From Alphaproteobacteria bacterium UBA4588 (GTDB taxonomy: Bacteria; Pseudomonadota; Alphaproteobacteria; Rhodobacterales; Rhodobacteraceae): 64,000 nucleotides of DNA. Under the pieces are notes generated by a model. It was not told the origin of the DNA. It was given only the letters and a program-made list of their open reading frames with translations, and made no database searches. The stretch spans positions 124,001 through 188,000 of the forward strand of contig CAJJAW010000005.1 of NCBI GenBank assembly GCA_905182195.1, written 5' to 3'. The position numbers and the translations under genes were made by a program. This document shows positions 36,518-45,484 of the stretch, one piece after another. Every line of letters begins with the position of its first letter. Within the stretch, counting starts at the first letter, position 1.

Positions 36518-37213
36518 TTGCTTTTAACACCAACAGAAATGGAACGGCTAACTATATTCACTGCTGCAGAGCTGGCTAGAAAGCGTAAGTTGAGAGGCTT
36601 AAAACTTAATTATCCAGAGACTGTGGCGTTGATTTGTGATGAAATTCTCGAGGGTGCTCGTGATGGACGGTCAGTCGCAGAGATGATGGCTTTCGGTTCT
36701 CAAATACTCAGTGAAAAAGATGTCATGGCGGGCGTGTCTTCCATGCTGCCGATGTTGCAAGTGGAGGGTACATTTCCTGATGGAACAAAACTTGTGACGG
36801 TTCACGACCCAATCCGTCCCGATGGCGAAGCGGGGGAACCTGCGTTAGAGCCGGGAAAATTGATCCATGAGGATGGTGAAATTGAAATTAATAAAGGTCG
36901 AAAAAAAGTGAGCCTTATTGCCATCAATCGGGGGGACAGACCTATACAAATTGGGAGCCACTATCATTTTTTTGAAGTGAATAAAGCCCTAGATTTTGAT
37001 CGTAAAAAAGCATTTGGTATGCGCTTGGATATTCCAGCAGGGACTGCCGTAAGGTTTGAACCGGGACAAGAAAAATCAGTTGAATTAACTAGTTTTGGTG
37101 GGCGACAGGAGCTGTCCGGCTTGAATGGATTGACAAACGGAAGCACACGAGACCCAAAAGTTAAAGAGCGAGCGTTTGCAAAAGCGCGTAAAAAGAAATT
37201 TCTAGGAATATAA
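36518..37213 (+). CDS. ureAB: UreAB, fused urease gamma-beta subunit
   Basis: This is a structural subunit of urease with the gamma subunit (residues 1-100: [34 protein letters not shown]) joined to the beta subunit (about 108-231: [14 protein letters not shown], the signature [10 protein letters not shown], and the [12 protein letters not shown] end). Fusion is familiar from Helicobacter UreA but uncommon in free-living alphaproteobacteria, where ureA and ureB are normally separate. The start is TTG 36518 behind AGGAGG. The C-terminus is extended by about 20 Lys/Arg-rich residues. It is followed by ureC after 13 bases. Confidence 0.9.
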   Translation: MLLTPTEMERLTIFTAAELARKRKLRGLKLNYPETVALICDEILEGARDGRSVAEMMAFGSQILSEKDVMAGVSSMLPMLQVEGTFPDGTKLVTVHDPIRPDGEAGEPALEPGKLIHEDGEIEINKGRKKVSLIAINRGDRPIQIGSHYHFFEVNKALDFDRKKAFGMRLDIPAGTAVRFEPGQEKSVELTSFGGRQELSGLNGLTNGSTRDPKVKERAFAKARKKKFLGI

Positions 37214-37226
37214 AAGGCGATTTAAA

Positions 37227-38939
37227 ATGGCGATTATGTCGAGGAAAGAATATGCTGCAATGTATGGCCCCACTGTCGGTGACGGATTAGTTCTTGGAGA
37301 CACTTCTCTCGTTGCGGTAATTGAGAAAGATTACGCAGTGTATGGGGATGAGTGCCTTCACGGCGGTGGGAAAACTTTACGTGACGGCGCTGGAATGGCA
37401 GCAGGAGTAACTAGTGCGCAAGGCGCATTAGATCTTCTTCTCTGTAATGTAGTTGTAATTGATGCTGTGTTGGGCGTTGTTAAGGGCGATCTTGGTATCA
37501 AAAATGGCCAAATTGTTGGTATTGGCAAAGCTGGTAATCCCGCCACAATGGATGGAGTTGACCCAGAGCTAATTGTTTCGGCGAGTACAACAGTTCGCGA
37601 TTGTGAGGGTTTGATTGCAACTGCAGGCGGTATTGATGTACACGTACACTTTGATAGTGCTCAACTTTGTGAACATGCAATTTCATCTGGAATTACTACA
37701 ATGCTTGGTGGGTCATTGGGCCCCATTACAGTTGGTATTGATAGTGGTGGGCCGTTCAATGTTGGCAAAATGCTTCAGGCCTCAGAAGCTTGGCCGATCA
37801 ACTTTGGCTTCCTTGGTAGAGGGAACTCGCATCGGCCAGAATCTTTAGTTGAGCAAATGCAGACAGGCTGCCTAGGTTTGAAGTTGCATGAAGATTGGGG
37901 AACAATGCCGGCCGCTATTGATACATGCTTGAAAGTAGCGGATGAGTTAGATTTTCCAGTTCAGATACATACAGATACTTTAAACGAATCGGGTTTCTTA
38001 GAAAGTACGATAGAAGCAATTGCGGGTCGCACTATCCATATGTATCATACTGAAGGTGCCGGCGGCGGGCATGCCCCTGATATTATTCGGGTAGCTTCAT
38101 TTCCTTGGTGTTTACCTTCATCAACAAATCCAACAAACCCATATACGGTCAACACTTTTGATGAGCATTTAGATATGACGATGGTCTGCCATCACCTAAA
38201 CCCCTCAATTCCTGAAGATGTGGCCTTTGCTGAAAGTAGAATCCGTGCGCAAACAATTTCTGCAGAGGACATACTACATGATCTGGGTGCAATTTCTATG
38301 TTGGGATCAGATAGTCAGGGCATGGGAAGGATTAACGAAGTAATATGTCGTACTTGGCAACTTGCTGACAAAATGAAAAAACAGCGGGGAAGATTAGATT
38401 CAGAGCAAACTAAAATTGGGGATAATGAAAGAATAAAGCGATTTATCGCCAAATACACTATTAACGCCGCCCGTACTTTTGGGATATCTGAGCACGTTGG
38501 TTCATTAGAAAAAGGAAAAATGGCTGACGTCGTCATTTGGAACCCAAGCTTTTTTGGGATTAAACCGGAATTAGTGGTCAAAGGTGGCTTCATAGCCTGG
38601 GGTTCCATGGGGGATAGCGCGGCATCTTTGATGACATGTCAGCCTCTTATGCTCAGACCTCAGTGGGGAGCTTTTGGTCGTGCTAAGCAGGCTTTGTCGG
38701 CATGCTTTGTAAACCCTTTGGCAATTGATTTCGGATTGTCAGATACTCTCGGAATGGAAAAACCACTTTTGCCATCTAAAGGTACACGTAAACTGACAAA
38801 ATCCGACATGATCCATAACAACGCATGTCCCGATATTCAGGTTGACCCTCAAAGCTTTGACGTCTTTGTTGATGGCGAATTGGCTACCTGCGAGCCAGCA
38901 AAAACACTGCCTTTAACCCAATTATACATGCTGAGATAA
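37227..38939 (+). CDS. ureC: UreC, urease alpha subunit (divergent)
   Basis: This is the catalytic subunit, 570 residues. All nickel and catalytic residues can be placed: His139 and His141 (GGIDVHVHF), carbamylated Lys219 and His221 (LKLHEDWG), His248 ([12 protein letters not shown]), His274 ([12 protein letters not shown]), Cys321/His322 and Arg338 ([20 protein letters not shown]), and Asp362 (GSDSQGMGR). Two usually invariant stretches differ. The sequence after HVHF is DSAQLCEH instead of ICPQQ, and the substrate-side loop reads [13 protein letters not shown] instead of GTGPATGTNATTCTPGP. It is thus a functional-looking but outlying urease. Changed specificity within the amide island is possible but unproven. 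Confidence 0.9.
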   Translation: MAIMSRKEYAAMYGPTVGDGLVLGDTSLVAVIEKDYAVYGDECLHGGGKTLRDGAGMAAGVTSAQGALDLLLCNVVVIDAVLGVVKGDLGIKNGQIVGIGKAGNPATMDGVDPELIVSASTTVRDCEGLIATAGGIDVHVHFDSAQLCEHAISSGITTMLGGSLGPITVGIDSGGPFNVGKMLQASEAWPINFGFLGRGNSHRPESLVEQMQTGCLGLKLHEDWGTMPAAIDTCLKVADELDFPVQIHTDTLNESGFLESTIEAIAGRTIHMYHTEGAGGGHAPDIIRVASFPWCLPSSTNPTNPYTVNTFDEHLDMTMVCHHLNPSIPEDVAFAESRIRAQTISAEDILHDLGAISMLGSDSQGMGRINEVICRTWQLADKMKKQRGRLDSEQTKIGDNERIKRFIAKYTINAARTFGISEHVGSLEKGKMADVVIWNPSFFGIKPELVVKGGFIAWGSMGDSAASLMTCQPLMLRPQWGAFGRAKQALSACFVNPLAIDFGLSDTLGMEKPLLPSKGTRKLTKSDMIHNNACPDIQVDPQSFDVFVDGELATCEPAKTLPLTQLYMLR

Positions 38940-38988
38940 GGCCCACTTAAATATTAACCACGTGAAAGAAATAAAGAGGAGTGAGCAA

Positions 38989-39594
38989 TTGGGTGCAGCG
39001 AGGGTAGGTATAGGAGGTCCCGTAGGGTCTGGGAAGACTGCTCTGATTGAGCAAATGCTACCAGCGTTTAAAAGCATCGATATTTCGATTGCGGTTATAA
39101 CGAATGACTTGGTAACTGCAGAGGATGCGGATCGCATCAGGAGATCAGGCTTGATAGATCCTGAACGTGTTGTAGCGGTTGAAGCGGGTGCTTGCCCACA
39201 CACTGTTATAAGAGAAGACCCTACTCTAAACATTACGGCGGCTGACGAATTAGAAATTAAATTTCCAGATTTAGATCTTATTTTGATTGAAAGTGGAGGC
39301 GACAACCTTGCGTCCACATTTTCGTTAGATTTGGTTGATTGGTGGATGTTTGTCATTGATGTTGCTGGAGGGGACGACATACCACGAAAACGTGGCCCGG
39401 GATGCCTCCAAAGCGATCTTTTGGTGATTAACAAACAGGATTTGGCGCCCTATGTGGGAGTAGACTTGGATAGAATGTTGCTAGAGTCAAAAGAAAGCCG
39501 TTCTGGTAAACCCGTTATAGTAACAAATTGCCGTGCTCAAATGGGTATCAACAAAATAGTTGATCTTATTGTCGAAGAAGTCTTGCTTTTATGA
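38989..39594 (+). CDS. ureG: UreG, urease accessory GTPase
   Basis: UreG provides GTP hydrolysis for nickel insertion. The P-loop [17 protein letters not shown] is at the N-terminus. It is followed by [20 protein letters not shown], the nickel-site [13 protein letters not shown] (the usual Cys-Pro-His), [16 protein letters not shown] and [13 protein letters not shown] use TTG 38989 with GAGGAG 7 bases upstream; GTG 38962 is in frame but lacks a ribosome site. It overlaps ureD by 4 bases. Confidence 0.9.
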   Translation: MGAARVGIGGPVGSGKTALIEQMLPAFKSIDISIAVITNDLVTAEDADRIRRSGLIDPERVVAVEAGACPHTVIREDPTLNITAADELEIKFPDLDLILIESGGDNLASTFSLDLVDWWMFVIDVAGGDDIPRKRGPGCLQSDLLVINKQDLAPYVGVDLDRMLLESKESRSGKPVIVTNCRAQMGINKIVDLIVEEVLLL

Positions 39595-40460
39595 CTTACA
39601 AAAATTTTAATCTAGATGTGGATAAAACGGGTGAAATCCCGGAACGTGTTGGCCACTATGAGTTGGAATTTTTAAGATTCGGTGAAACAACTAGAATAGG
39701 CAAACAATTTGTTTCATATCCCTTTCACATGACACGACCATTCGCATTAGATCGTAACATACCCTTCCTATCGACTGTTTATCAGCAGTCCTCATCCGGA
39801 GGAATGTATCGTGGAGATCGGCTTTATTCAAAGATTAAGTTATTTGACTCTGCATTTGCTCAGGTGACAACTCAGGCCGCAACTATGGTTCAAAATTGTT
39901 ATGGAAAGCCGGTCAGACAATTTTTGGAAATTAATACGTCAAATAATTGCTTTTTTGCCTACACACCAGATGTACTAGTGATGTTACCAGGATCTGCTGT
40001 CATTTCTGATACAACAATAAGCCGTGGCCAAGGGTCAGTAATTTTATTTATTGATGCATTTGACACCTTTGACCTGGGTCAAAAGGGACAAGTATTTGAT
40101 ATGATCTCTGCCAAGACTAAAATATTTGGACCTAAAGGAGACCTAGTTGCATTAGACTGTTTTCACATAACTGGACGCAGTTTATTAGAAGCTAATTCAC
40201 CTATTGGATCTTGGCGCACTGTCATTAACTGCCTTCTTTTGGGTGACTTGGAAACTCTTCCCTCTCAAGAAGTCCTAGAAGCCTGTGGGATAACTACGCA
40301 AGATTGTATAATAGGCGTGTCGAACCTACCAAATGGAGCAGGCCTTTGCCTTCGTGTGCTTTGCAAAAGTTCAATAGCAGCAAAGTTGGTAATGAATCAA
40401 ATTTTTTCAAAATGCATAGTACATCTAACTGGGTACTATCCAGAGCCTCGAAAAAAATAG
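39591..40460 (+). CDS. ureD: UreD, urease accessory scaffold protein
   Basis: UreD (UreH) bridges apo-urease and the UreF/UreG chaperones. The 289-residue protein has the family pattern: [55 protein letters not shown], then [20 protein letters not shown]. UreD at the end of the operon is unusual, since many alphaproteobacteria have it first, but the gene set EF-AB-C-G-D is complete. Translation is coupled to ureG through an ATGA overlap. It is the last gene before the right-hand repeat. Confidence 0.88.
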   Translation: MTYKNFNLDVDKTGEIPERVGHYELEFLRFGETTRIGKQFVSYPFHMTRPFALDRNIPFLSTVYQQSSSGGMYRGDRLYSKIKLFDSAFAQVTTQAATMVQNCYGKPVRQFLEINTSNNCFFAYTPDVLVMLPGSAVISDTTISRGQGSVILFIDAFDTFDLGQKGQVFDMISAKTKIFGPKGDLVALDCFHITGRSLLEANSPIGSWRTVINCLLLGDLETLPSQEVLEACGITTQDCIIGVSNLPNGAGLCLRVLCKSSIAAKLVMNQIFSKCIVHLTGYYPEPRKK

Positions 40461-40482
40461 GCTTGTAGCGGTTAATTGGAAA

Positions 40483-40929
40483 TTATAGTATCTGGCATTC
40501 ATCGATGGCGGGTGCGACCAGACGGGCTAGTCCGATTCTAAAGGCAATATAAAGTGCAACGGTAGCCACCAGGAAACAGAGTCTGGAGGCGATGCTGAGC
40601 TGATAATAGGGCGCTGACTTTCCTCTTGGATTGTTGGACATCAAAGCACCGTAACCCACCTTTGGATTGGAAAACCCGGCCATCGGCGGGCTAAGTAAAA
40701 ATAAATAATCAGGCCCCTCTGCCTGTCCCAAGACCATATCCGGCTCAAAGTTCACCCCAGCGCTAGAGCAAATTTTATCCATAGTTTCCGCCATAAGCGT
40801 CCAAGAGAAAGCATCTTGGCCCGAGATTTCGTTTGCCGCACGAAGAGGCTCGATCATTGAGGTCAAACAGGCCATCGGAAAGCCGTCAAAGATCAAGAAG
40901 CCAATTGACTGGGTTTTCATATCATTCAT
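40483..40929 (-). pseudogene. Truncated glxA copy fused to an unrelated 53-residue tail
   Basis: The first 96 codons (40929 to 40642) are identical to the intact GlxA-family regulator at 15697-16701 and lie inside the right repeat. After GYGAL the frame leaves the repeat and continues 53 residues to a stop at 40483, giving MSNNPRGKSAPYYQLSIASR and a hydrophobic helix (LCFLVATVALYIAFRIGLA). The DNA-binding half is absent, so it cannot act as the regulator. The tail may be a fragment of a membrane protein on the incoming DNA, or chance sequence. Its stop lies 22 bases after ureD, which converges on it. Confidence 0.85.
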
Positions 40930-41733
40930 ATTTATGATACTAACAGGAAAACTAATACCAAGATCAAGAGACCAATGAGAAAGATCAGGGTGGATTTATG
41001 AATATTGAAAAAATAACACCTGAAAAGGCCTCAAAACTAACGCAAAATCCACACGTCGTGCGTGAGGAGCGCGAAAAAGTGCTGGAGGTTGCCATCGGCC
41101 GCGAGGTTCGTGCCTTTCGTCGTCGCCAAGAAGTTACAGTGGCCGAATTGGCCACCACAACCGGGCTTTCTATAGGGATGTTATCCAAAATTGAGAATGG
41201 CAATACCTCACCCTCTCTCACAACCTTACAAACCTTGGCTAATGCCCTGTCAGTCCCGATTACCTCATTTTTTCGTAGGTTTGAGGAGCAACGCCAAGCC
41301 ATACACACCAAAACTGGCGAAGGTGTTGAGACTGAGCGTGCCGGTACCCGCGCTGGTCATCAATACAATCTTTTGGGCCACATTGGAGCCAATGCAAGCG
41401 GAGTGATTGTAGAGCCATATTTAATAACTCTATCGACTGAATCAGATGTGTTCCCAACCTTTCAACATGGCGGGATTGAAACCATCTATATGCTGGAAGG
41501 CGAAGTTGATTACCGCCACGGCGATGAAGTTTATCCGCTTAAGCCAGGTGATACGCTATTTTTTGATGCTGATAGCGCCCATGGGCCAGAAAAACTGGTT
41601 CAATTGCCTGCACGGTATCTCTCAATCATCAGCTACCCACAAAATACACAATAACGCAGCTCTAAATTAAAAAATTTACACCCTAAGCTCTTGCAAAAGG
41701 TGGAATTCAGTGCAGCTAGATGCTGAAATATAG
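40642..41733. repeat. 1,092-bp direct repeat, right copy
   Basis: This is the second copy of 16414-17505 in the same orientation, carrying the 5' end of glxA (minus) and an intact XRE-cupin gene (plus). The left junction at 40641/40642 falls inside glxA. The right junction at 41733 is about 80 bases after the XRE stop and leads into the SnoaL-like gene and mgsABC. Recombination between the copies would excise a 24,228-bp circle. Confidence 0.93.
40998..41654 (+). CDS. XRE-family regulator with C-terminal cupin (copy 2)
   Basis: This 218-residue protein is identical to the gene at 16770-17426 except for Gln in place of Arg at residue 202 (KLVQLPARY). HTH and cupin domains are intact. It has the same 5' region, including the first part of glxA, so it should be expressed from the same promoter. 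As the copy next to mgsABC-gmaS-tmm it probably represents the original right-hand neighbour of those genes, now duplicated by integration of the island. Gene dosage of this regulator is therefore two. Confidence 0.88.
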   Translation: MNIEKITPEKASKLTQNPHVVREEREKVLEVAIGREVRAFRRRQEVTVAELATTTGLSIGMLSKIENGNTSPSLTTLQTLANALSVPITSFFRRFEEQRQAIHTKTGEGVETERAGTRAGHQYNLLGHIGANASGVIVEPYLITLSTESDVFPTFQHGGIETIYMLEGEVDYRHGDEVYPLKPGDTLFFDADSAHGPEKLVQLPARYLSIISYPQNTQ

Positions 41734-41768
41734 TGTTTTCTTCAAATAGCTACGTCAAGTACCATCAA

Positions 41769-42170
41769 TTACTGTAGTACTTCGTGACCAAGCGCTCTAG
41801 ACAGTATTCCCGTGTCACAATAGTGCTTGTAATGCGTCATCTTGGTACCATTGGATGTCCAAAAATGGGCAGTTTCAAAATCAATTTTCTCACCAGACTT
41901 TGCTATTTCTGCACGATAAAAACCCTTAACAACCAAATGCGTGTCATCAATTGGTAGAAATTCTTGTGCATGGACTTCAAAACTCTCAAACAAAGGGCCA
42001 AGCTTTTCAAAGAACGCTTTTGAGGCTTCCAGCCCGTCCTGGTTTCCACCGAACGGGAACCCTGGCATAATCCCAAATTGAAAGTCATCGGATAATACCT
42101 CTCCCAGCTCGCCTTCCCCATTTACAATTTTATAAAACCCTTTTGCCAATTCACTAATACTTACACTCAT
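41769..42170 (-). CDS. SnoaL/NTF2-like small protein
   Basis: This 133-residue protein has an NTF2-like cone fold by pattern: the N-terminal helix ELAKGFYKIVNGEG, the DDFQFGIMPGFPFGGNQDG loop, and strands in HLVVKGFYRAEIAK and DFETAHFWTSNGTKMTHYKH. Family members range from isomerases to ligand-binding accessory proteins; no catalytic Asp-His pair can be assigned safely. GGGAG precedes the ATG at 42170. It diverges from mgsA across 318 bases and begins right after the right-hand repeat. Confidence 0.75.
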   Translation of the reverse strand: MSVSISELAKGFYKIVNGEGELGEVLSDDFQFGIMPGFPFGGNQDGLEASKAFFEKLGPLFESFEVHAQEFLPIDDTHLVVKGFYRAEIAKSGEKIDFETAHFWTSNGTKMTHYKHYCDTGILSRALGHEVLQ

Positions 42171-42488
42171 TATTTTCTCCCTATCTAAAATTTAAGATTG
42201 CCTTCGAAATTGGTGTTGGTCACAACTGCACTTGCTTTCAATGCAGCCACCTGAGAGGTGTGCTCTGCTAATTGTTGCTCCAAATTTAATTCCCAATTCT
42301 TTTACAATCGCGTCTTTTTATTTCTGTCCTTTGACGCTTGTAAGGAACCAAAACATATTTAGTCCGATGTGAAAAGCTATTTTTACCGCGTATGAAAAAA
42401 AGTTTCCTCTTGGTTGAGCCGGTGAGTGTTTGGTGCTAACGTTCTACTAGAATCTAGGTCGGGATATTATTCGTGAAAGGAATGCCGC
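42171..42488. other. Divergent promoter region between the SnoaL-like gene and mgsA
   Basis: This 318-base region has no gene. It should hold the promoters for both flanking transcripts. It is AT-rich near 42300-42400 and contains a GAAAGGA ribosome site just before the mgsA ATG. I could not recognise a specific operator, although the adjacent XRE and GlxA regulators are the obvious candidates to act here. Confidence 0.55.
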
Positions 42489-43385
42489 ATGTGCGGAATC
42501 GTTGGTCTTTTTCTAAAAGACAAATCTATGGAGGCCCAACTCGGCGCCATGTTAACCGATATGTTAATCACGATGACGGATCGTGGCCCTGACAGTGCAG
42601 GAATCGCAATATATAGTAAAGAATCTAAAAATATTGGTAAGTTAACTGTTCAATCAGATACGCCCAATGTCGATTTTAAACAACTCAAAGATGCTCTGAA
42701 ACAACTGATCGAAGGCGATATTGATATACGCGTTCAGAGCACACACGCCGTGCTGGAAATGCGCGCCGACCAGGTGGAATCAGCCCGCGCCATACTTAAA
42801 GAGATTCGGCCCAACGTGCGAGTAATGAGCTCCGGCGACAGCCTAGAGATTTACAAAGAGGTGGGGCTCCCAAAAGACGTAGCATCACGTTTTGATATTG
42901 CTCAAATGTCAGGAAGCCATGGAATTGGCCACACACGAATGGCCACCGAATCAGCAGTAACCACGATGGGCGCACATCCATTCAACACAGGCAGCGATCA
43001 GTGCCTCGTACACAACGGCTCTTTATCCAACCACAATTCCCTGCGCCGGAAACTGCGGCGCGATGGGGTGCATATCGAAACAGACAATGACACTGAAGTG
43101 GGTGCCGCTTATTTGACGTGGAAAATGCAAAATGGCAGCACCTTGGGCGAAGCTCTGGAAAGTAGTCTAAAAGATCTGGATGGATTTTTCACATTCGTGG
43201 TTGGCACCAAGGATGGTTTTGGTGTTGTGCGTGACCCGATTGCTTGCAAACCCGCAGTAATGGCCGAAACTGATCAATATGTAGCTTTTGGCAGCGAATA
43301 CCGTGCCTTAGTCAACCTACCCGGTATCGAAGATGCAAGAGTTTGGGAACCTGAGCCCGCAACCGTTTATTTCTGGAACCACTGA
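42489..43385 (+). CDS. mgsA: MgsA, N-methylglutamate synthase glutamine-amidotransferase-like subunit
   Basis: N-methylglutamate synthase moves methylamine from gamma-glutamylmethylamide onto 2-oxoglutarate or glutamate carbon. This 298-residue subunit is a class-II amidotransferase: the nucleophile Cys2 (MCGIVGLF) is exposed after Met removal, and MTDRGPDSAGIAIYS, GIGHTRMATESAVTTMGAHP and CLVHNGSLSNHNSLRRKL are classic. It heads mgsABC-gmaS; mgsB follows after one base. Homologous GlxB proteins exist in glutamate synthase-like operons, but the gmaS context supports Mgs. Confidence 0.86.
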   Translation: MCGIVGLFLKDKSMEAQLGAMLTDMLITMTDRGPDSAGIAIYSKESKNIGKLTVQSDTPNVDFKQLKDALKQLIEGDIDIRVQSTHAVLEMRADQVESARAILKEIRPNVRVMSSGDSLEIYKEVGLPKDVASRFDIAQMSGSHGIGHTRMATESAVTTMGAHPFNTGSDQCLVHNGSLSNHNSLRRKLRRDGVHIETDNDTEVGAAYLTWKMQNGSTLGEALESSLKDLDGFFTFVVGTKDGFGVVRDPIACKPAVMAETDQYVAFGSEYRALVNLPGIEDARVWEPEPATVYFWNH

Positions 43386-43386
43386 A

Positions 43387-44064
43387 ATGCAGACTTATGA
43401 CTTATCCACTGGCAGTTTGCGGGAATTAAACGCAACCCTGCACGCGCAGAATGAGGCCACTAACCAAACCACATGGGAAATTATGAACCCAAAAGGTGCG
43501 CATGCCATTGCCTGCGGATTGGACTCTCCAATTGAGGTCACCGTGCGTGGATCAACCGGATATTACTCCGCTGGTATGAACCAACAGGCTACGGTCAACA
43601 TAACAGGCAGCGCCGGACCTGGCGTGGCCGAAAATATGATGTCAGGCAAAGTTGTAATCGATGGTGATGCCAGCCAATACGCAGGTGCAACCGGACATGG
43701 GGGCCTATTAGTAGTCAAAGGCAACGCCTCCTCACGCTGTGGGATCTCTATGAAGGGGATCAACATCGTGGTGCATGGTAACATCGGCCATATGTCCGCC
43801 TTCATGGCTCAATCAGGCAATATGGTTGTGTGCGGTGACGCAGGTGAGGCTTTGGGCGACAGTTGTTATGAGGCGCGTTTGTTCGTCCGCGGTTCAGTAA
43901 AGTCATTGGGTGCGGATTGCGAAGAAAAAGAGATGCGGCCAGAGCACTTAGAAATTCTGCGCGCACTGTTAACCGAAGGGGAATGCGACGCCAAACCAGA
44001 AGAGTTCAAGCGGTATGGTTCTGCGCGCAACCTCTATAATTTCAATATTGATAACGCGTATTAA
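43387..44064 (+). CDS. mgsB: MgsB, N-methylglutamate synthase GXGXG subunit
   Basis: This 225-residue protein corresponds to the C-terminal GXGXG beta-helix domain of glutamate synthase alpha. The repeated pattern is visible in VTVRGSTGYYSAGMNQQATV, NITGSAGPGVAENMMSGKVV, QYAGATGHGGLLVVKG and IVVHGNIGHMSAFMAQSGNM. It has a structural and tunnel-forming role in the enzyme. I use ATG 43387 (MQTYDLSTG), one base after the mgsA stop; an upstream ATG at 43333 lies within mgsA. Confidence 0.85.
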   Translation: MQTYDLSTGSLRELNATLHAQNEATNQTTWEIMNPKGAHAIACGLDSPIEVTVRGSTGYYSAGMNQQATVNITGSAGPGVAENMMSGKVVIDGDASQYAGATGHGGLLVVKGNASSRCGISMKGINIVVHGNIGHMSAFMAQSGNMVVCGDAGEALGDSCYEARLFVRGSVKSLGADCEEKEMRPEHLEILRALLTEGECDAKPEEFKRYGSARNLYNFNIDNAY

Positions 44065-44075
44065 GGGCCCACGAC

Positions 44076-45416
44076 ATGAGCAATGATGATAGCGGCATCC
44101 CGCGCACTACACCCCGGCAATCAGCCACCTTCTCTCAAGATGTGAATAGTGAGATTAGACGTGCCGCAGCAACTGGTATTTATGACATTCGTGGAGGTGG
44201 TGCCAAGCGCAAGCTGCCCACGTTCGACGACCTTCTGTTTCTTGGGGCGTCAATTTCGCGCTACCCGCTGGAAGGCTATCGCGAGAAATGTGACACCAAC
44301 GTCAGTATTGGCGGGCTAAATGCATCCAACCCCATCCACTTAGATATTCCGATCACAATTGCGGGTATGTCTTTCGGAGCACTGTCAGGCCCCGCAAAAG
44401 AGGCCTTAGGCCGCGGTGCTTCAGAAGCTGGCACCTCTACCACTACTGGTGATGGCGGGATGACACCAGAAGAGCGTGGCCACTCGTCAAAGCTGGTATA
44501 TCAATATCTGCCATCACGTTACGGCATGAACCCAGACGACCTTCGCAAAGCTGATGCAATTGAGATTGTTGTGGGCCAAGGCGCAAAGCCTGGCGGCGGC
44601 GGCATGCTCCTTGGGCAAAAAATAAGTGACCGTGTAGCCAGTATGCGCAACCTACCAAAGGGTATTGATCAACGATCTGCCTGCCGCCATCCGGACTGGA
44701 CTGGCCCAGATGATCTTGAAATCAAAATCCTTGAGCTCCGCGAGATAACAGGTTGGAAAGTACCTATCTATGTTAAGGTCGCCGGTGCCCGCCCTTATTA
44801 TGATACAACATTAGCTGTAAAAGCTGGGGCAGACGCAATTGTGCTGGACGGCATGCAGGGAGGCACAGCAGCCACGCAAGACGTATTCATTGAACATGTA
44901 GGCCAGCCTACACTTGCTATTATTCGTCCAGCTGTAAAAGCTCTCCAAGATCTGGGTATGCATCGTAAGGTGCAGCTCATCCTATCAGGTGGAATTCGCA
45001 CTGGGGCCGATGTGGCTAAAGCTATGGCTTTAGGAGCCGATGCTGTGGCCATTGGGACTGCAGCATTGATAGCCCTCGGAGACAATGACCCCAAATGGGA
45101 GGCAGAGTACAACAAACTGGGAACCACTGCCGGAGCCTATGATGATTGGCACGAAGGCCAAGACCCGGCGGGTATTACCACGCAAGATCCTGAGCTCATG
45201 AAACGGTTTGACCCGATTGAAGGTGGGCGCCGCTTACGAAATTACCTCAAGGTAATGACACTTGAGGCTCAGACGATTGCTCGCGCCTGTGGCAAAAACC
45301 ATCTTCATAATCTTGAGCCTGAGGATTTGGTCGCACTCACCATGGAAGCCGCCGCGATGGCGCAGGTTCCACTGGCAGGCACCGATTGGTGGCCTGGAAA
45401 AACCGGATTATTTTAA
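44076..45416 (+). CDS. mgsC: MgsC, N-methylglutamate synthase FMN subunit
   Basis: This 446-residue protein corresponds to the FMN-binding synthase domain of glutamate synthase. Typical pieces are ITIAGMSFGALSGPAKEALG, TTTGDGGMTPEERGHSSKLV, the QGAKPGGGGMLLGQKIS block, VKVAGARPYYDTTLAVKAGA and LILSGGIRTGADVAKAMALG for FMN phosphate binding. The C-terminal Cys (ARACGKNHLHNLEPEDL) recalls part of the Fe-S region. It follows mgsB by 11 bases and is separated from gmaS by a hairpin. Confidence 0.86.
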   Translation: MSNDDSGIPRTTPRQSATFSQDVNSEIRRAAATGIYDIRGGGAKRKLPTFDDLLFLGASISRYPLEGYREKCDTNVSIGGLNASNPIHLDIPITIAGMSFGALSGPAKEALGRGASEAGTSTTTGDGGMTPEERGHSSKLVYQYLPSRYGMNPDDLRKADAIEIVVGQGAKPGGGGMLLGQKISDRVASMRNLPKGIDQRSACRHPDWTGPDDLEIKILELREITGWKVPIYVKVAGARPYYDTTLAVKAGADAIVLDGMQGGTAATQDVFIEHVGQPTLAIIRPAVKALQDLGMHRKVQLILSGGIRTGADVAKAMALGADAVAIGTAALIALGDNDPKWEAEYNKLGTTAGAYDDWHEGQDPAGITTQDPELMKRFDPIEGGRRLRNYLKVMTLEAQTIARACGKNHLHNLEPEDLVALTMEAAAMAQVPLAGTDWWPGKTGLF

Positions 45417-45422
45417 CATATT

Positions 45423-45450
45423 GGGCGCGACGGGTTATCTCGACGCGCCC
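45423..45450 (+). terminator. Stem-loop between mgsC and gmaS
   Basis: A perfect GGGCGCG/CGCGCCC stem with a 14-base loop lies 6 bases after mgsC and is followed by TTAAAATTT. The T content is moderate, so partial termination or message stabilisation before gmaS is likely rather than a complete stop. Confidence 0.6.
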
Positions 45451-45484
45451 TTAAAATTTACACGATCAATAGGGGAAAAAGACC

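Noticed and set aside
16414-41733. Composite transposon
   Set aside because: The flanking repeats carry regulator genes, not a transposase, and show no terminal inverted repeats or target duplications.
42796-42981. Minus-strand frame inside mgsA and similar antisense frames throughout
   Set aside because: They are shadows of well-supported genes with no independent evidence.
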